A stretch of DNA of 14,685 nucleotides from JBOHER01 sp050701115 (GTDB lineage: Bacteria; Actinomycetota; Actinomycetes; Mycobacteriales; Pseudonocardiaceae), in assembly GCA_050701115.1 (NCBI GenBank), contig JBOHER010000309.1, positions 1 to 14,685 on the forward strand, read 5' to 3'. Position 1 is the stretch's first letter, and every line of letters begins with the position of its first letter. The notes under the pieces were generated by a model that was not told the DNA's origin, did not search any database, and was given only the letters and a program-made list of their open reading frames with translations. Below are positions 6,921-14,633 of this stretch, one piece after another. The position numbers and the translations under genes are program-made.

Positions 6921-8594
6921 ATGAAGGACCACGCTTCGGCGCGGGTAGCCGTGGTGGGCAACGGGCCGGTGGGCCAGACGACCGCACTGCTGCTCGCTCG
7001 CTGGGGAATCCCGGTGACGCTGCTGGACGCCAGGCCCGAGCGTGACCCGATCGGATCGAAAGCGATCTGCCAGCAGCGGGACGTGCTGGATGTGTGGGAA
7101 GCGGTCGGGGTCGGCAAGCGGATCGCCGACGAAGGCCTCACCTGGACCACCGCGCGCACCTTCTACCGTGACCGCGAACTGTTCTCCCACACCCTTCCCG
7201 ATCCCGGGCAGTCCTGCTTCCCGCCGTTCGTGAACATCTCCCAGGCGCGGACGGAAGAACTACTCGATGAACGGATCGCCGCCGAGCCGCTCATCGACGT
7301 ACGGTGGGGCCACTTCGTGACAGCCATCCATCAGGACGGCGCCGGACGCGCGGGCCCGGCAGGCACTGGCACCGGCGTGCGACTGCTGTGCACGACCGCA
7401 GCGGGAGACGTCGAGGTTTCGGCGGATTACGTGGTGGCGTGCGCCGGAGCGCGTGCGGAGGAGATCCGGCACGAACTGGGCGTGTCCTTCGACGGGCACT
7501 CCTTCGACGACCGGTTCCTCATCTGCGATATCCACGCTGAGTTGCCCGGCTGGTCGCACGAGCGACGCTTCTACTTCGACCCGCGGTGGAACCCGGGCAG
7601 GCAGGTGCTGATCCACCCGTGCCCTGACTCGACCTACCGGATCGACTGGCAGGTTCCCGGCGACTACGACCTGGACGCCGAGGAAGCCAGCGGTGCGCTG
7701 GACGCCCGCATCCGCGCCATCATCGGCGAGGTGCCCTATGAGATCGTCTGGAAGTCGGTGTACCGCTTCCATTCCCGGGTGGTGGACCGCATGCGGGTCG
7801 GCCGGGTGCTGCTGGCCGGCGACTGCGCACACCTGGTGGCGCCCTTCGGGGCGCGCGGGCTGAACTCGGGTGTCGCCGACGCGGAGAACGCCGCCTGGAA
7901 GCTGGCGTTCGTCCTGCATGGCTGGTCCGGCGAGGAACTGCTGGAGAGTTACCACGACGAGCGGCACGCCGCAGCGGTGGAAAACCTCGACGTCACCACG
8001 GCGACGATGGACTTCCTGGTACCCCACAACGATGCTCAGCTTCGCAGACGACTGTCCGTGCTGGAGCGCGCCGCCGATGATCCTGCGGCTTGGTCCGATG
8101 TGGACTCGGGAAGGCTGGCGGAGCCGTTCTGGTACGCGGCTTCGCCGCTGACCACCCCGGACCCGACTCGTCCGTTCGCGGGTCGTCCCGCACGTGGCAC
8201 CGTTCCGGCCGCCGGCCCGGGGATTCTGGTTCCGGACGTCCCGGTGTCGGTTGCCGGTGCGGTATGTTCCCGGTTCCGGGAGCTTGCCCGGAATGGGTTC
8301 GTGCTGCTGGCCGCACCTGGCGTGGACCTTCCTGCGGTACGTGATGCGGCCGTGGAATCGACCGGCGCGCCGGTGCGCGTGCTCGAACTGGTCGCCATCG
8401 ACAGCACCGGCGCGCTCGCCGATGCGCTCGCCGCGCGGCACGGGGAGCTGTGGGTGATCCGGCCGGATGCCCACGTTGCCGCGGTTGTCGCTCACCCGGC
8501 TAAGGCCGACGTGGCGGCCGTACTGGGACGGGCCATGGGCAGCGACGCGACACGAAAGGAAGCCCACGATGGCGTACTACCGGCAGGTCGGTGA
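6921..8594 (+). CDS. FAD-dependent aromatic hydroxylase (class A flavoprotein monooxygenase, MhpA/phenol hydroxylase type)
   Basis: The 557-residue protein carries the dinucleotide-binding start VAVVGNGPVGQTTALLLARW (GxGxxG at 13-18, ribose-binding acid Asp36), the GD motif in VLLAGDCAHLVAPFGARGLN (Gly300-Asp301) that contacts FAD, and a C-terminal thioredoxin-like domain (about 430-557, GELWVIRPDAHVAAVV) as in phenol hydroxylase and MhpA. This class adds one hydroxyl to a phenolic ring using NAD(P)H and O2. Translationally overlapped with hmgA, it most likely makes homogentisate, for example by 6-hydroxylation of 3-hydroxyphenylacetate. 2-hydroxyphenylacetate is an alternative. ATG 6921 has AGGGG 5 nt upstream. 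It overlaps the next gene by 26 nt in another frame. The family is certain, the substrate inferred from neighbours. Confidence 0.92.
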   Translation: MKDHASARVAVVGNGPVGQTTALLLARWGIPVTLLDARPERDPIGSKAICQQRDVLDVWEAVGVGKRIADEGLTWTTARTFYRDRELFSHTLPDPGQSCFPPFVNISQARTEELLDERIAAEPLIDVRWGHFVTAIHQDGAGRAGPAGTGTGVRLLCTTAAGDVEVSADYVVACAGARAEEIRHELGVSFDGHSFDDRFLICDIHAELPGWSHERRFYFDPRWNPGRQVLIHPCPDSTYRIDWQVPGDYDLDAEEASGALDARIRAIIGEVPYEIVWKSVYRFHSRVVDRMRVGRVLLAGDCAHLVAPFGARGLNSGVADAENAAWKLAFVLHGWSGEELLESYHDERHAAAVENLDVTTATMDFLVPHNDAQLRRRLSVLERAADDPAAWSDVDSGRLAEPFWYAASPLTTPDPTRPFAGRPARGTVPAAGPGILVPDVPVSVAGAVCSRFRELARNGFVLLAAPGVDLPAVRDAAVESTGAPVRVLELVAIDSTGALADALAARHGELWVIRPDAHVAAVVAHPAKADVAAVLGRAMGSDATRKEAHDGVLPAGR

Positions 8595-9765
8595 GGTCCC
8601 GCCGAAGCGGCATACCCAGCACCGCACACCGGAAGGCGGGCTGTACTACGAGGAACTGATGGGCGAGGAAGGGTTCTCCAGTGACTCCGCGTTGCTCTAC
8701 CACCGGCACATCCCGTCGGCGATCACGGACGCGCAGCCGTGGGAGCTGGGCGACGGCTCGTTGACCGCTAATCATCCGCTCAAGCCCCGGCACCTGAAGC
8801 TGCACGAGCTTTTCCCTGGACAGGAATGGAAATCAGTCGACGTGGTGACCGGCCGACGGCTGGTGCTCGGCAACGCCGATGTTCGAGTGTCCTATGTGGT
8901 CGCCAGTGAGACATCGCCGTTGTATCGCAACGCGGTCGGCGACGAGTGCGTCTACATCGAAGCGGGTTCGGGTTCGGTGGAAACGGTGTTCGGCGTGCTC
9001 CCGGTGCGGCAGGGCGACTATGTGCTCATCCCGCGCGCTACCACGCACCGGTGGGTGCCGGATGGCGAGCAGCCGTTGCGGGCGTATGTGATCGAGGCGA
9101 ACTCGCACATCATCCCGGCCCGCCGGTACCTGTCTCGATTCGGGCAGTTGCTCGAGCATGCGCCGTTCTGTGAGCGAGATCTGCACGGCCCCGATGAGCC
9201 GCTGCTGGCCGAGGGGGAGGACGTGCAGGTCCTGGTCAAGCATCGTGGCCCCGAGGGCGTCACTGGGACGTGCTACACGCTGCCACGGCACCCGTTCGAC
9301 GTGGTGGGCTGGGACGGCTGTTTGTACCCGTACACGTTCAACATCGCCGACTTCGAGCCCATCACCGGCCGGGTCCATCAGCCGCCGCCCGCGCATCAGG
9401 TGTTCGAGGGGCACAACTTCGTGATCTGCAACTTCGTGCCGCGCAAGGTGGATTACCACCCGCTGTCCATCCCGGTGCCCTACTACCACGCCAATGTGGA
9501 CTCTGATGAAGTGATGTTCTATAGCGGCGGGGACTACGAGGCCCGCAAGGGGTCGGGGATCGGGCCGGGCTCGGTGTCGTTGCATCCCGGTGGGCATTCG
9601 CATGGTCCGCAGCCGGGAGCGTATGAACGTAGTGTGGGCGTGGAGTTCTTCGACGAGCTGGCGGTGATGGTGGATACGTTCGCGCCGCTGCAGTTGGGTG
9701 CGGGCGGACTGGTGGCCGAAGATCCGGAATACGCCTGGACATGGGCGAAGGAAGTGCAGGCATGA
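8569..9765 (+). CDS. hmgA: Homogentisate 1,2-dioxygenase
   Basis: The enzyme opens the homogentisate ring with O2 and Fe(II), giving maleylacetoacetate. The 398-residue cupin-type protein shows the family's landmarks: N-terminal KRHTQHR and EELMGEEGFSSDSALLYH, the central FDVVGWDGCLYPYTFNI, then the iron-binding region PYYHANVDSDEVMFYSGG (His307, Glu314) and SLHPGGHSHGPQPGAYE (His339, His343, His345), which supply the His/Glu ligands and the substrate histidine. The length suits bacterial HmgA, slightly shorter than the human enzyme. ATG 8569 lies inside the end of the hydroxylase gene with AAAGGA 8 nt upstream, and the stop overlaps the next start as ATGA, so the genes are translationally coupled. 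The assignment is firm. Gentisate-type dioxygenases have different motifs. Confidence 0.95.
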   Translation: MAYYRQVGEVPPKRHTQHRTPEGGLYYEELMGEEGFSSDSALLYHRHIPSAITDAQPWELGDGSLTANHPLKPRHLKLHELFPGQEWKSVDVVTGRRLVLGNADVRVSYVVASETSPLYRNAVGDECVYIEAGSGSVETVFGVLPVRQGDYVLIPRATTHRWVPDGEQPLRAYVIEANSHIIPARRYLSRFGQLLEHAPFCERDLHGPDEPLLAEGEDVQVLVKHRGPEGVTGTCYTLPRHPFDVVGWDGCLYPYTFNIADFEPITGRVHQPPPAHQVFEGHNFVICNFVPRKVDYHPLSIPVPYYHANVDSDEVMFYSGGDYEARKGSGIGPGSVSLHPGGHSHGPQPGAYERSVGVEFFDELAVMVDTFAPLQLGAGGLVAEDPEYAWTWAKEVQA

Positions 9766-10637
9766 CCAGCACGCGGTCGACGTCAGCGCTGATGGCCGGC
9801 CTGGTTGATGACGCAGGCTTGTTCCCGCCGACCGCACTGAGCATGTCCGCCGCCGTCCACCGGCATCGCGCCGATCTCGCCGAGGGCAGCGACGTGCTCA
9901 CCCACCGGTTCTTGTGCCCGGCTTCGAGGATTTGTGAACTGCGCTCCGAGCTCAGCTCCGCCGATCGGTTCCTGGTGGGGTTGATCGCCGACGCGGGTAC
10001 CGCGGGACTGGCTGGGACCGTGGCCGAGATCGGTGGCGCACCCGACCTGGAGTTGGCCAGTGTGGAGTTCCCGCTCGCCCGCACCGGGGAATCCGAGCCG
10101 ATCGCCGGGCTCGATGCTGCCCTGGGGGGTGTGACCGAGGCGGGTGTCCCGGCCGCGCTTCCGCTTTTCGTCGAGGCTGCCGCGATGTCCGATGTGGACG
10201 TGCTGGCTCCAGCGGTGGCCGCCCGAGGAGTTGACCGGACGCTGGGACTGAAGCTGCGTTGTGGTGGGGTGCGTGCGGAGTTGTTTCCCAGTCCCGAGAT
10301 GCTCGCCGCGGCCATTGTGACGGCGGCACGAGCGGGTGTGGTTGTCAAGGCGACCGCCGGACTGCACCACGCAGTGCGGTACACCGACCCGGCCACCGGG
10401 TTCGTTCATCACGGCTATCTGAATCTGCTGCTCGCGGTGGCAGACGCGGTCGAGGGCGCCGGCGTCGACAGGGTGGTGTCGGCGCTGCGCAGCACGGATC
10501 GCGCGGTTCTGGTGCGGCGGGCACTCGACCTGGACGCCGAGGTGGTGGCCAGGACGCGGCAGGCGTTCGCCTGCTACGGGTCGTGCAGCACGAGCACCCC
10601 GGTCGCCGAAGCGCGCGAGTTCGGGCTGATCCAGTGA
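9762..10637 (+). CDS. Conserved protein of unknown function between hmgA and fahA; candidate missing isomerase
   Basis: I do not recognise a characterised family. The 291-residue soluble protein has alternating strand-helix patterning suggestive of a TIM-like barrel. Likely conserved motifs are LVDDAGLFPPTALSM (14-28), FLCPASRICEL (50-60), LKLRCGGVRAELFPS (163-177), VVVKATAGLHHAVRY (193-207), VHHGYLNLLLAVADA (215-229) and CYGSCSTSTP (271-280). I recall N-terminal D-x-AGLFPP motifs in widespread uncharacterised bacterial proteins, unverified. ATG 9762 overlaps the hmgA stop (ATGA) and the gene is co-directional with fahA, so its product acts with them. The pathway needs maleylacetoacetate converted to fumarylacetoacetate at exactly this point, and no zeta-class GST or DinB-type isomerase is present. 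Five Cys (52, 58, 167, 271, 275) and clustered His make a thiol- or acid/base-based isomerase conceivable. That role is inference only. Confidence 0.85.
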   Translation: MTSTRSTSALMAGLVDDAGLFPPTALSMSAAVHRHRADLAEGSDVLTHRFLCPASRICELRSELSSADRFLVGLIADAGTAGLAGTVAEIGGAPDLELASVEFPLARTGESEPIAGLDAALGGVTEAGVPAALPLFVEAAAMSDVDVLAPAVAARGVDRTLGLKLRCGGVRAELFPSPEMLAAAIVTAARAGVVVKATAGLHHAVRYTDPATGFVHHGYLNLLLAVADAVEGAGVDRVVSALRSTDRAVLVRRALDLDAEVVARTRQAFACYGSCSTSTPVAEAREFGLIQ

Positions 10638-10651
10638 TGCGTGACTTGGCT

Positions 10652-10872
10652 GCTACCGGCACCGAGTTGGCCGTTGCCGGCACCGAGTTCGCCGTTGCCG
10701 GCACCGAGTTCGCCATTACCAGCGTTGAGTTGGCGAACAGCACAGCAAACTCGGCATCGGAACCAGCAAACTCGGCATCGGAATCAGCAAACTCTGCGTC
10801 GGAACCAGCAAATCCGGCGTCGGAACCAGCAAACTCGGCGCTGGGAACGGCAAACTCGGCGGCCGAAGTAGC
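10652..10872. repeat. 21-bp-periodic compound inverted-repeat array 1
   Basis: Four units containing CACCGAGTT (core GAGTT at 10664, 10685, 10706, 10727) are spaced exactly 21 bp apart. After a 20-bp step across a short centre come six units of the opposite orientation containing GCAAACTCGG (core AAACT/AAATC at 10747, 10768, 10789, 10810, 10831, 10852), again every 21 bp. The ends are GCTAC and GTAGC. The array starts 14 bp after the stop of the 291-residue gene and fills the gap before fahA. It has no stop in the fahA frame, where it reads as ANSASEP-like heptads. It is not CRISPR, because there are no unique spacers. Its function is unknown: long hairpin, phased protein-binding array or mobile repeat. 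Confidence 0.9.
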
Positions 10873-10894
10873 GACGGAGAGGGTTGAGCCAGAG

Positions 10895-12091
10895 GTGAAC
10901 GAGACGTGGCTGCCGGTGCCGGAGGATTCGGGTTTCGGCCTGGGAAATCTGCCTTACGGGGTGTTCTCACGCGACGACGGCCCGGCGCACGTTGGGGTGC
11001 GGATCGGTGATCAGGTGCTGGACCTTGCCGTGGTGCTGGATGATCCGGTGTTCGCGCGGCCGTCGCTGAACGCGTTCATGGCGCAGGGCAAGACTCGCTG
11101 GACGCAGGTGCGCGCGCGGATCGTCGAACTGCTCACGGATGAAGGCCACCGCGACCGGGTGGAACCCGCGCTGCACCCGACCGCTCTGGTGCGGTTGCAC
11201 ATGCCGATCGAGGTCGCAGACTACGTCGACTTCTACGCCAGCGAACAGCACGCCACCAACCTGGGCAGGATGTTCCGGCCCGATGCGGATGCCTTGCTGC
11301 CGAACTGGAAGCACCTGCCGGTGGGCTATCACGGTCGTGCAGGCACGGTGGTCGTCTCGGGCACCTCGGTGATCCGGCCCTGTGGTCAGCGCAAGGCTCC
11401 TGCTGACGCCACACCGAGTTTCGGGCCGACCGGGAAGCTGGACATCGAGGCGGAGGTCGGATTCGTGGTCGGCACGCCCACCGTGCTCGGCGACCGCGTG
11501 GCTACAAAGGACTTCGCGGAGCACGTGTTCGGTGTCTGTCTGATCAATGACTGGTCGGCCCGCGATATTCAGGCCTGGGAGTACGTTCCGTTGGGGCCGT
11601 TCCTCGGCAAGTCGTTCGCTACTTCGATGTCGCCGTGGATCGTGCCGCTGGAGGCGCTGGAAGCGGCCAGGGTGCCGACGCCTGTCCAGGAACCGACCCC
11701 GCTGGACTACCTGCGCGAACCGGAACCGTGGGGGCTCGATCTCGAGCTGGCGGTCGAGCTCAACGGACAGGTGTTGTCCCGCCCGCCGTATGGGCAGATG
11801 TACTGGTCGGCTGCGCAGATGCTCGCGCACATGACGGTCAATGGCGCCAGCCTGCGCACCGGCGACCTCTACGCCTCGGGCACCGTTTCCGGCCCTGAGC
11901 CGGGTCAGCGGGGCTCCTTCATCGAGCTGACCTGGAACGGCACCGAGCCGCTGACGCTCGCCGACGGCAGCACGAGAACGTTTCTCGAAGACGACGACAC
12001 CGTCACCATCACCGCGACCGCACCCGCCCCGGATGGTTCCCGGATCAGCTTCGGCGAGGTCACCGGCCGGATCACCCCTGCCGTCGGGTAG
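10895..12091 (+). CDS. fahA: Fumarylacetoacetase (fumarylacetoacetate hydrolase)
   Basis: It hydrolyses fumarylacetoacetate to fumarate and acetoacetate, the last step of homogentisate breakdown. From GTG 10895 the 398-residue protein starts NETWLPVPEDS and LGNLPYGVFS, like other FAHs, and holds all metal and catalytic residues at a constant offset of 14 from the human numbering I recall: Asp112 and His119 (DYVDFYASEQHATN), Glu185 and Glu187 (KLDIEAEVGF), Asp219 (INDWSARDIQ) and Lys239 (GKSFATSMSPW). The constant offset supports this start. GGAGAGG lies about 12 nt upstream. The frame is also open to ATG 10637, which overlaps the preceding stop as TGATG. Use of that start would add 86 residues made mostly of translated repeat array 1. 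Operon end: a second array follows 9 bp after the stop. Confidence 0.93.
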   Translation: MNETWLPVPEDSGFGLGNLPYGVFSRDDGPAHVGVRIGDQVLDLAVVLDDPVFARPSLNAFMAQGKTRWTQVRARIVELLTDEGHRDRVEPALHPTALVRLHMPIEVADYVDFYASEQHATNLGRMFRPDADALLPNWKHLPVGYHGRAGTVVVSGTSVIRPCGQRKAPADATPSFGPTGKLDIEAEVGFVVGTPTVLGDRVATKDFAEHVFGVCLINDWSARDIQAWEYVPLGPFLGKSFATSMSPWIVPLEALEAARVPTPVQEPTPLDYLREPEPWGLDLELAVELNGQVLSRPPYGQMYWSAAQMLAHMTVNGASLRTGDLYASGTVSGPEPGQRGSFIELTWNGTEPLTLADGSTRTFLEDDDTVTITATAPAPDGSRISFGEVTGRITPAVG

Positions 12092-12100
12092 TTCGGGTGA

Positions 12101-12301
12101 GCCTACCGGCACCGAGTTGGCCCGCTGCGGCACCGAGTTGGCCCGCTGCGGCACCGAGTTGGCGAACAGCGCGGCAAACTCGGCGCTGGGAACAGCAAAC
12201 TCGGCGCTGGGAACAGCAAACTCGGCGCTGGGAACAGCAAACTCGGCGGTGGGAGCGGCAAACTCGGCGGTGGGAACGGCAAACTCGGCGGTGGGCCTAG
12301 C
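12101..12301. repeat. 21-bp-periodic compound inverted-repeat array 2
   Basis: It has the same architecture as array 1: three units with CACCGAGTTGGC (GAGTT at 12114, 12135, 12156), a 20-bp step across the centre GCGAACAGCGCGGC, and six inverted units with GCAAACTCGGCG (AAACT at 12176, 12197, 12218, 12239, 12260, 12281), all on a 21-bp period. It begins 10 bp after the fahA stop and its last bases (CCTAG) include the stop codon of the convergent hydrolase gene. Each inverted pair can form a 7-8 bp C/G-rich helix, so an RNA from either strand would fold into a large hairpin. A bidirectional terminator role is plausible but there is no U-tract. Confidence 0.9.
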
Positions 12302-14633
12302 GCATCCCTGGTGGGACGAGCGTGTAGGTGTGTGCACCGGAGATGATGGGCAGCGTTGCGCCGTCGCGTCCGACCTCGGCGTCGATGCGCTCCCCGTCGC
12401 GCAGCGCCTGGGTGCCCGGCGCGAACCGGCCGACGAGCCGCACCACACCGTCGCTATCGGCTTCCACGGTCACGGTGAGTGCCTCACCCGGGTCCAGCCG
12501 CGCCCGGGCCAGGTCCACGTGCGCGATCGCGACGTTGGTCATCGCCAGGTCGAGCCGGTTCGCCTCGGGGATCTCGGGGTGCGCCTCCCACACCCGGCTG
12601 TGCTCGGTGTAGGGCAGCGGGTCCGTACCCGCATCGACACCTCCCTTGCTCGGTGCGTCGCCCCTGCCGAAGCCGTGGCTGAACGCGTCCACCAGCGCCT
12701 TGGCAGGCGTCGATACTGCCGAATCGTCGGCGAGCGCCACCTCGGAGAGCCAGTAGGCGTGGTCGTGAACCAGGCCGAGGTCGGCGTCGTCACTGGCGGG
12801 CACGTAGCCGAACGACACATGGTGCGGATTGCGGTGGACCTCGGCATCGCCGAGGAAGTCGGTGGCCATCGGGATGTCGTAGCCCAGCGCGGCCAGCGTG
12901 AAGTGCTCGGCAGGCTGGTAGACGACGAAGCGGTACCGGTAACCGAGCTGCTCGAAGCCGCGGACGCCCACCTCCGGCGCGCCAAGGTTCTGGGCCCGTG
13001 GCCCGGGCAGCGGCACCAGCTGGTCCCCTCCGGCGACCACGTTGAGGTACGGGACGTTGCGCGCGTTCTCCAACCACAGGTTCGACAGCGTCTCGATGCC
13101 ACCGGTCGGTGGCGCGGGCGGCACCCAGATTCCGTCTCCCGGCGGACCGACCGTCGTGAACGCCTTGCCGAACAGGTCCGGGTAGAGCGTGCCGAGCCGG
13201 TAGGTGGCGTAACCGCCCATCGAGTAGCCGCTGATCGCCGCCCGGTCCGGATCTAGGGTGAAGTTGCGGGCGATGTCGTTCCACATTTCGAACACGTCGT
13301 ACTCGGCCTCGTGCTGGTACCAGCCGTCCGGGCCGCGCGCCAGCGAGGTCGCGACGATGTTGTCGCGGGCCTCACCGATCTGCTGAATGCCGATGGAACC
13401 GTTGTACTGCCAGTGCTGCTGACCGAGCGAGTGCAGCGCGAGCGTCAAGGCCGTCGGTGTGCCCGGCTCATAGCTGGACGGGACGTAAAGGCTGTAGGGC
13501 TGGAGCCGGCCGTGGTACTGCGGGAAACCACCGCCGAGGTCGCGGCCCTCGCCCAGCTCGAGCCTGCTCGGGAAGATCCGCATCGTCGTGCCGTGCTCGG
13601 GCACCGAGGATCGCGTCACTCCGGCCGTGAGCGCGTCGAAGTCGATGTCGTTGGCGAACGTGGTCGGTTCGTGGGCGGCGAGTGCTGCCGCTTGCCTGGT
13701 GTCCGGCGGTGTGTTGCTCTCCAGGACCGGCTCGTCGAAGCGGAAGCCCAGGTTGAAAATGCCGGACGGCGCTGGGTCGAGGGGACCTGCCCCGCCGGGT
13801 GTGTCCGCATCGGCGCTGCGCTGTGGGCGAAGCCAGTTACCCGTCTCGGAGTCGTACAGGCCGGTGGCAACCGTGGCTCGCCAGGTGCCCTTCGGGTCGC
13901 TGACACTGCGCGGGACCGTCACAGTGAGCTGGTTCGCCTCCAGGTCGGTGTGTATGTCGACCGGCGTGGTCGTCGCCGTACCGTTTGCGAAGGACGTGTG
14001 TTCCGCGCCGGTTCCCCACGTGCTGATCACCTCGTCTGTGCCGGGGAACGGTGCTCCCGGCGCGCGCGGCAGGGAATCGGTGCCCGTCGCGGTGTCCCGG
14101 TCGGTGTCGAAGGCGATCGCGGTGATCGTGGAGTCCGGTTCGAGCAACGTGTTCAGCGTGATCCGGTAGCTGACCTGGTCGGGCTCGCCTGCGATGCGGA
14201 ACTCCACCAGATCGGCGGCATTGTTGCCGTAACGACCGGTATCGGTGGGGTAGGTGATGTCACCGGCTCGCGCCGACAACGAGCCCGCCCCTTGGCCGTC
14301 GGTGGTGGCGCCGTAGTCGTCGTAGAGGAAATCCTGGTAGAGGTACTCACCGTCCACATAGGCCTCGGTGCCCGACACGAGCAGTGGCTCGGCAGTGAAG
14401 CGTGGGTCGCGGTTCTCCAGCTGCGGTGCGGCGGGTGCCGGTGCGTAGAGCACGTCCGGACCCGGGCGGGCGCCGCCGGAAACCGAGGGCAGGGACGCCG
14501 CGGTTGCGGGCTCCAGCCCATGCCCGTCCGGTCTCGGATCGAGCGCGATGGCGTGTTGGCCCGCCGCCACCAAGAGGGTGGCCAGGGCGGCACTGATGAC
14601 GGTAAGCCGTGCTCTGGCGGTGTGGCGGCCCAC
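12297..14633 (-). CDS. Large secreted alpha/beta-hydrolase (prolyl-oligopeptidase/esterase-like) with N-terminal beta-rich module
   Basis: The 778-residue preprotein begins with a Sec-type signal peptide (basic MGRHTARARL, a hydrophobic stretch to about 24, likely cleavage after AIA at 28-30). Residues about 60-310 form a beta-rich module (VEFRIAGEPDQVSYRITLN, AFDTDRDTATGTD) reminiscent of glucodextranase-type binding modules. From about 385 an alpha/beta-hydrolase domain follows: LQPYSLYVPSSY, TLALHSLGQ, nucleophile GYSMGG (Ser471), GGDQLVP (Asp537) and PAEHFTL (His577), giving a complete catalytic triad in order. A C-terminal beta domain (about 660-778) ends TYTLVPPGMR. GTG 14633 is chosen because GAGGAG lies 6 nt upstream and the signal peptide follows. 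No cell-wall anchor is seen, so it is probably released. Extracellular esterase or peptidase activity is inferred. There is no functional link to the convergent homogentisate operon, and its stop codon lies within array 2. Confidence 0.9.
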   Translation of the reverse strand: MGRHTARARLTVISAALATLLVAAGQHAIALDPRPDGHGLEPATAASLPSVSGGARPGPDVLYAPAPAAPQLENRDPRFTAEPLLVSGTEAYVDGEYLYQDFLYDDYGATTDGQGAGSLSARAGDITYPTDTGRYGNNAADLVEFRIAGEPDQVSYRITLNTLLEPDSTITAIAFDTDRDTATGTDSLPRAPGAPFPGTDEVISTWGTGAEHTSFANGTATTTPVDIHTDLEANQLTVTVPRSVSDPKGTWRATVATGLYDSETGNWLRPQRSADADTPGGAGPLDPAPSGIFNLGFRFDEPVLESNTPPDTRQAAALAAHEPTTFANDIDFDALTAGVTRSSVPEHGTTMRIFPSRLELGEGRDLGGGFPQYHGRLQPYSLYVPSSYEPGTPTALTLALHSLGQQHWQYNGSIGIQQIGEARDNIVATSLARGPDGWYQHEAEYDVFEMWNDIARNFTLDPDRAAISGYSMGGYATYRLGTLYPDLFGKAFTTVGPPGDGIWVPPAPPTGGIETLSNLWLENARNVPYLNVVAGGDQLVPLPGPRAQNLGAPEVGVRGFEQLGYRYRFVVYQPAEHFTLAALGYDIPMATDFLGDAEVHRNPHHVSFGYVPASDDADLGLVHDHAYWLSEVALADDSAVSTPAKALVDAFSHGFGRGDAPSKGGVDAGTDPLPYTEHSRVWEAHPEIPEANRLDLAMTNVAIAHVDLARARLDPGEALTVTVEADSDGVVRLVGRFAPGTQALRDGERIDAEVGRDGATLPIISGAHTYTLVPPGMR

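Noticed and set aside
5912..7159. 415-codon minus-strand open frame antisense to the MBL gene
   Set aside because: The MBL and hydroxylase genes on the plus strand have clear motifs and ribosome sites. This frame has none and is a GC-driven shadow.
10652..10872. CRISPR array
   Set aside because: Units are 21 bp head to tail without unique spacers, orientation flips in the middle, and no cas genes are near.
10967..12448. Long minus-strand open frame antisense to fahA with TAEFAVP-type repeats
   Set aside because: It is the complement of fahA plus array 2, with no recognisable domain.
12033..13256. Long plus-strand open frame with NSALGTA heptads running from the end of fahA across array 2 and antisense to the hydrolase
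   Set aside because: Its repetitive part is array 2 and the remainder is the complement of a well-supported secreted hydrolase. High GC keeps antisense frames open.
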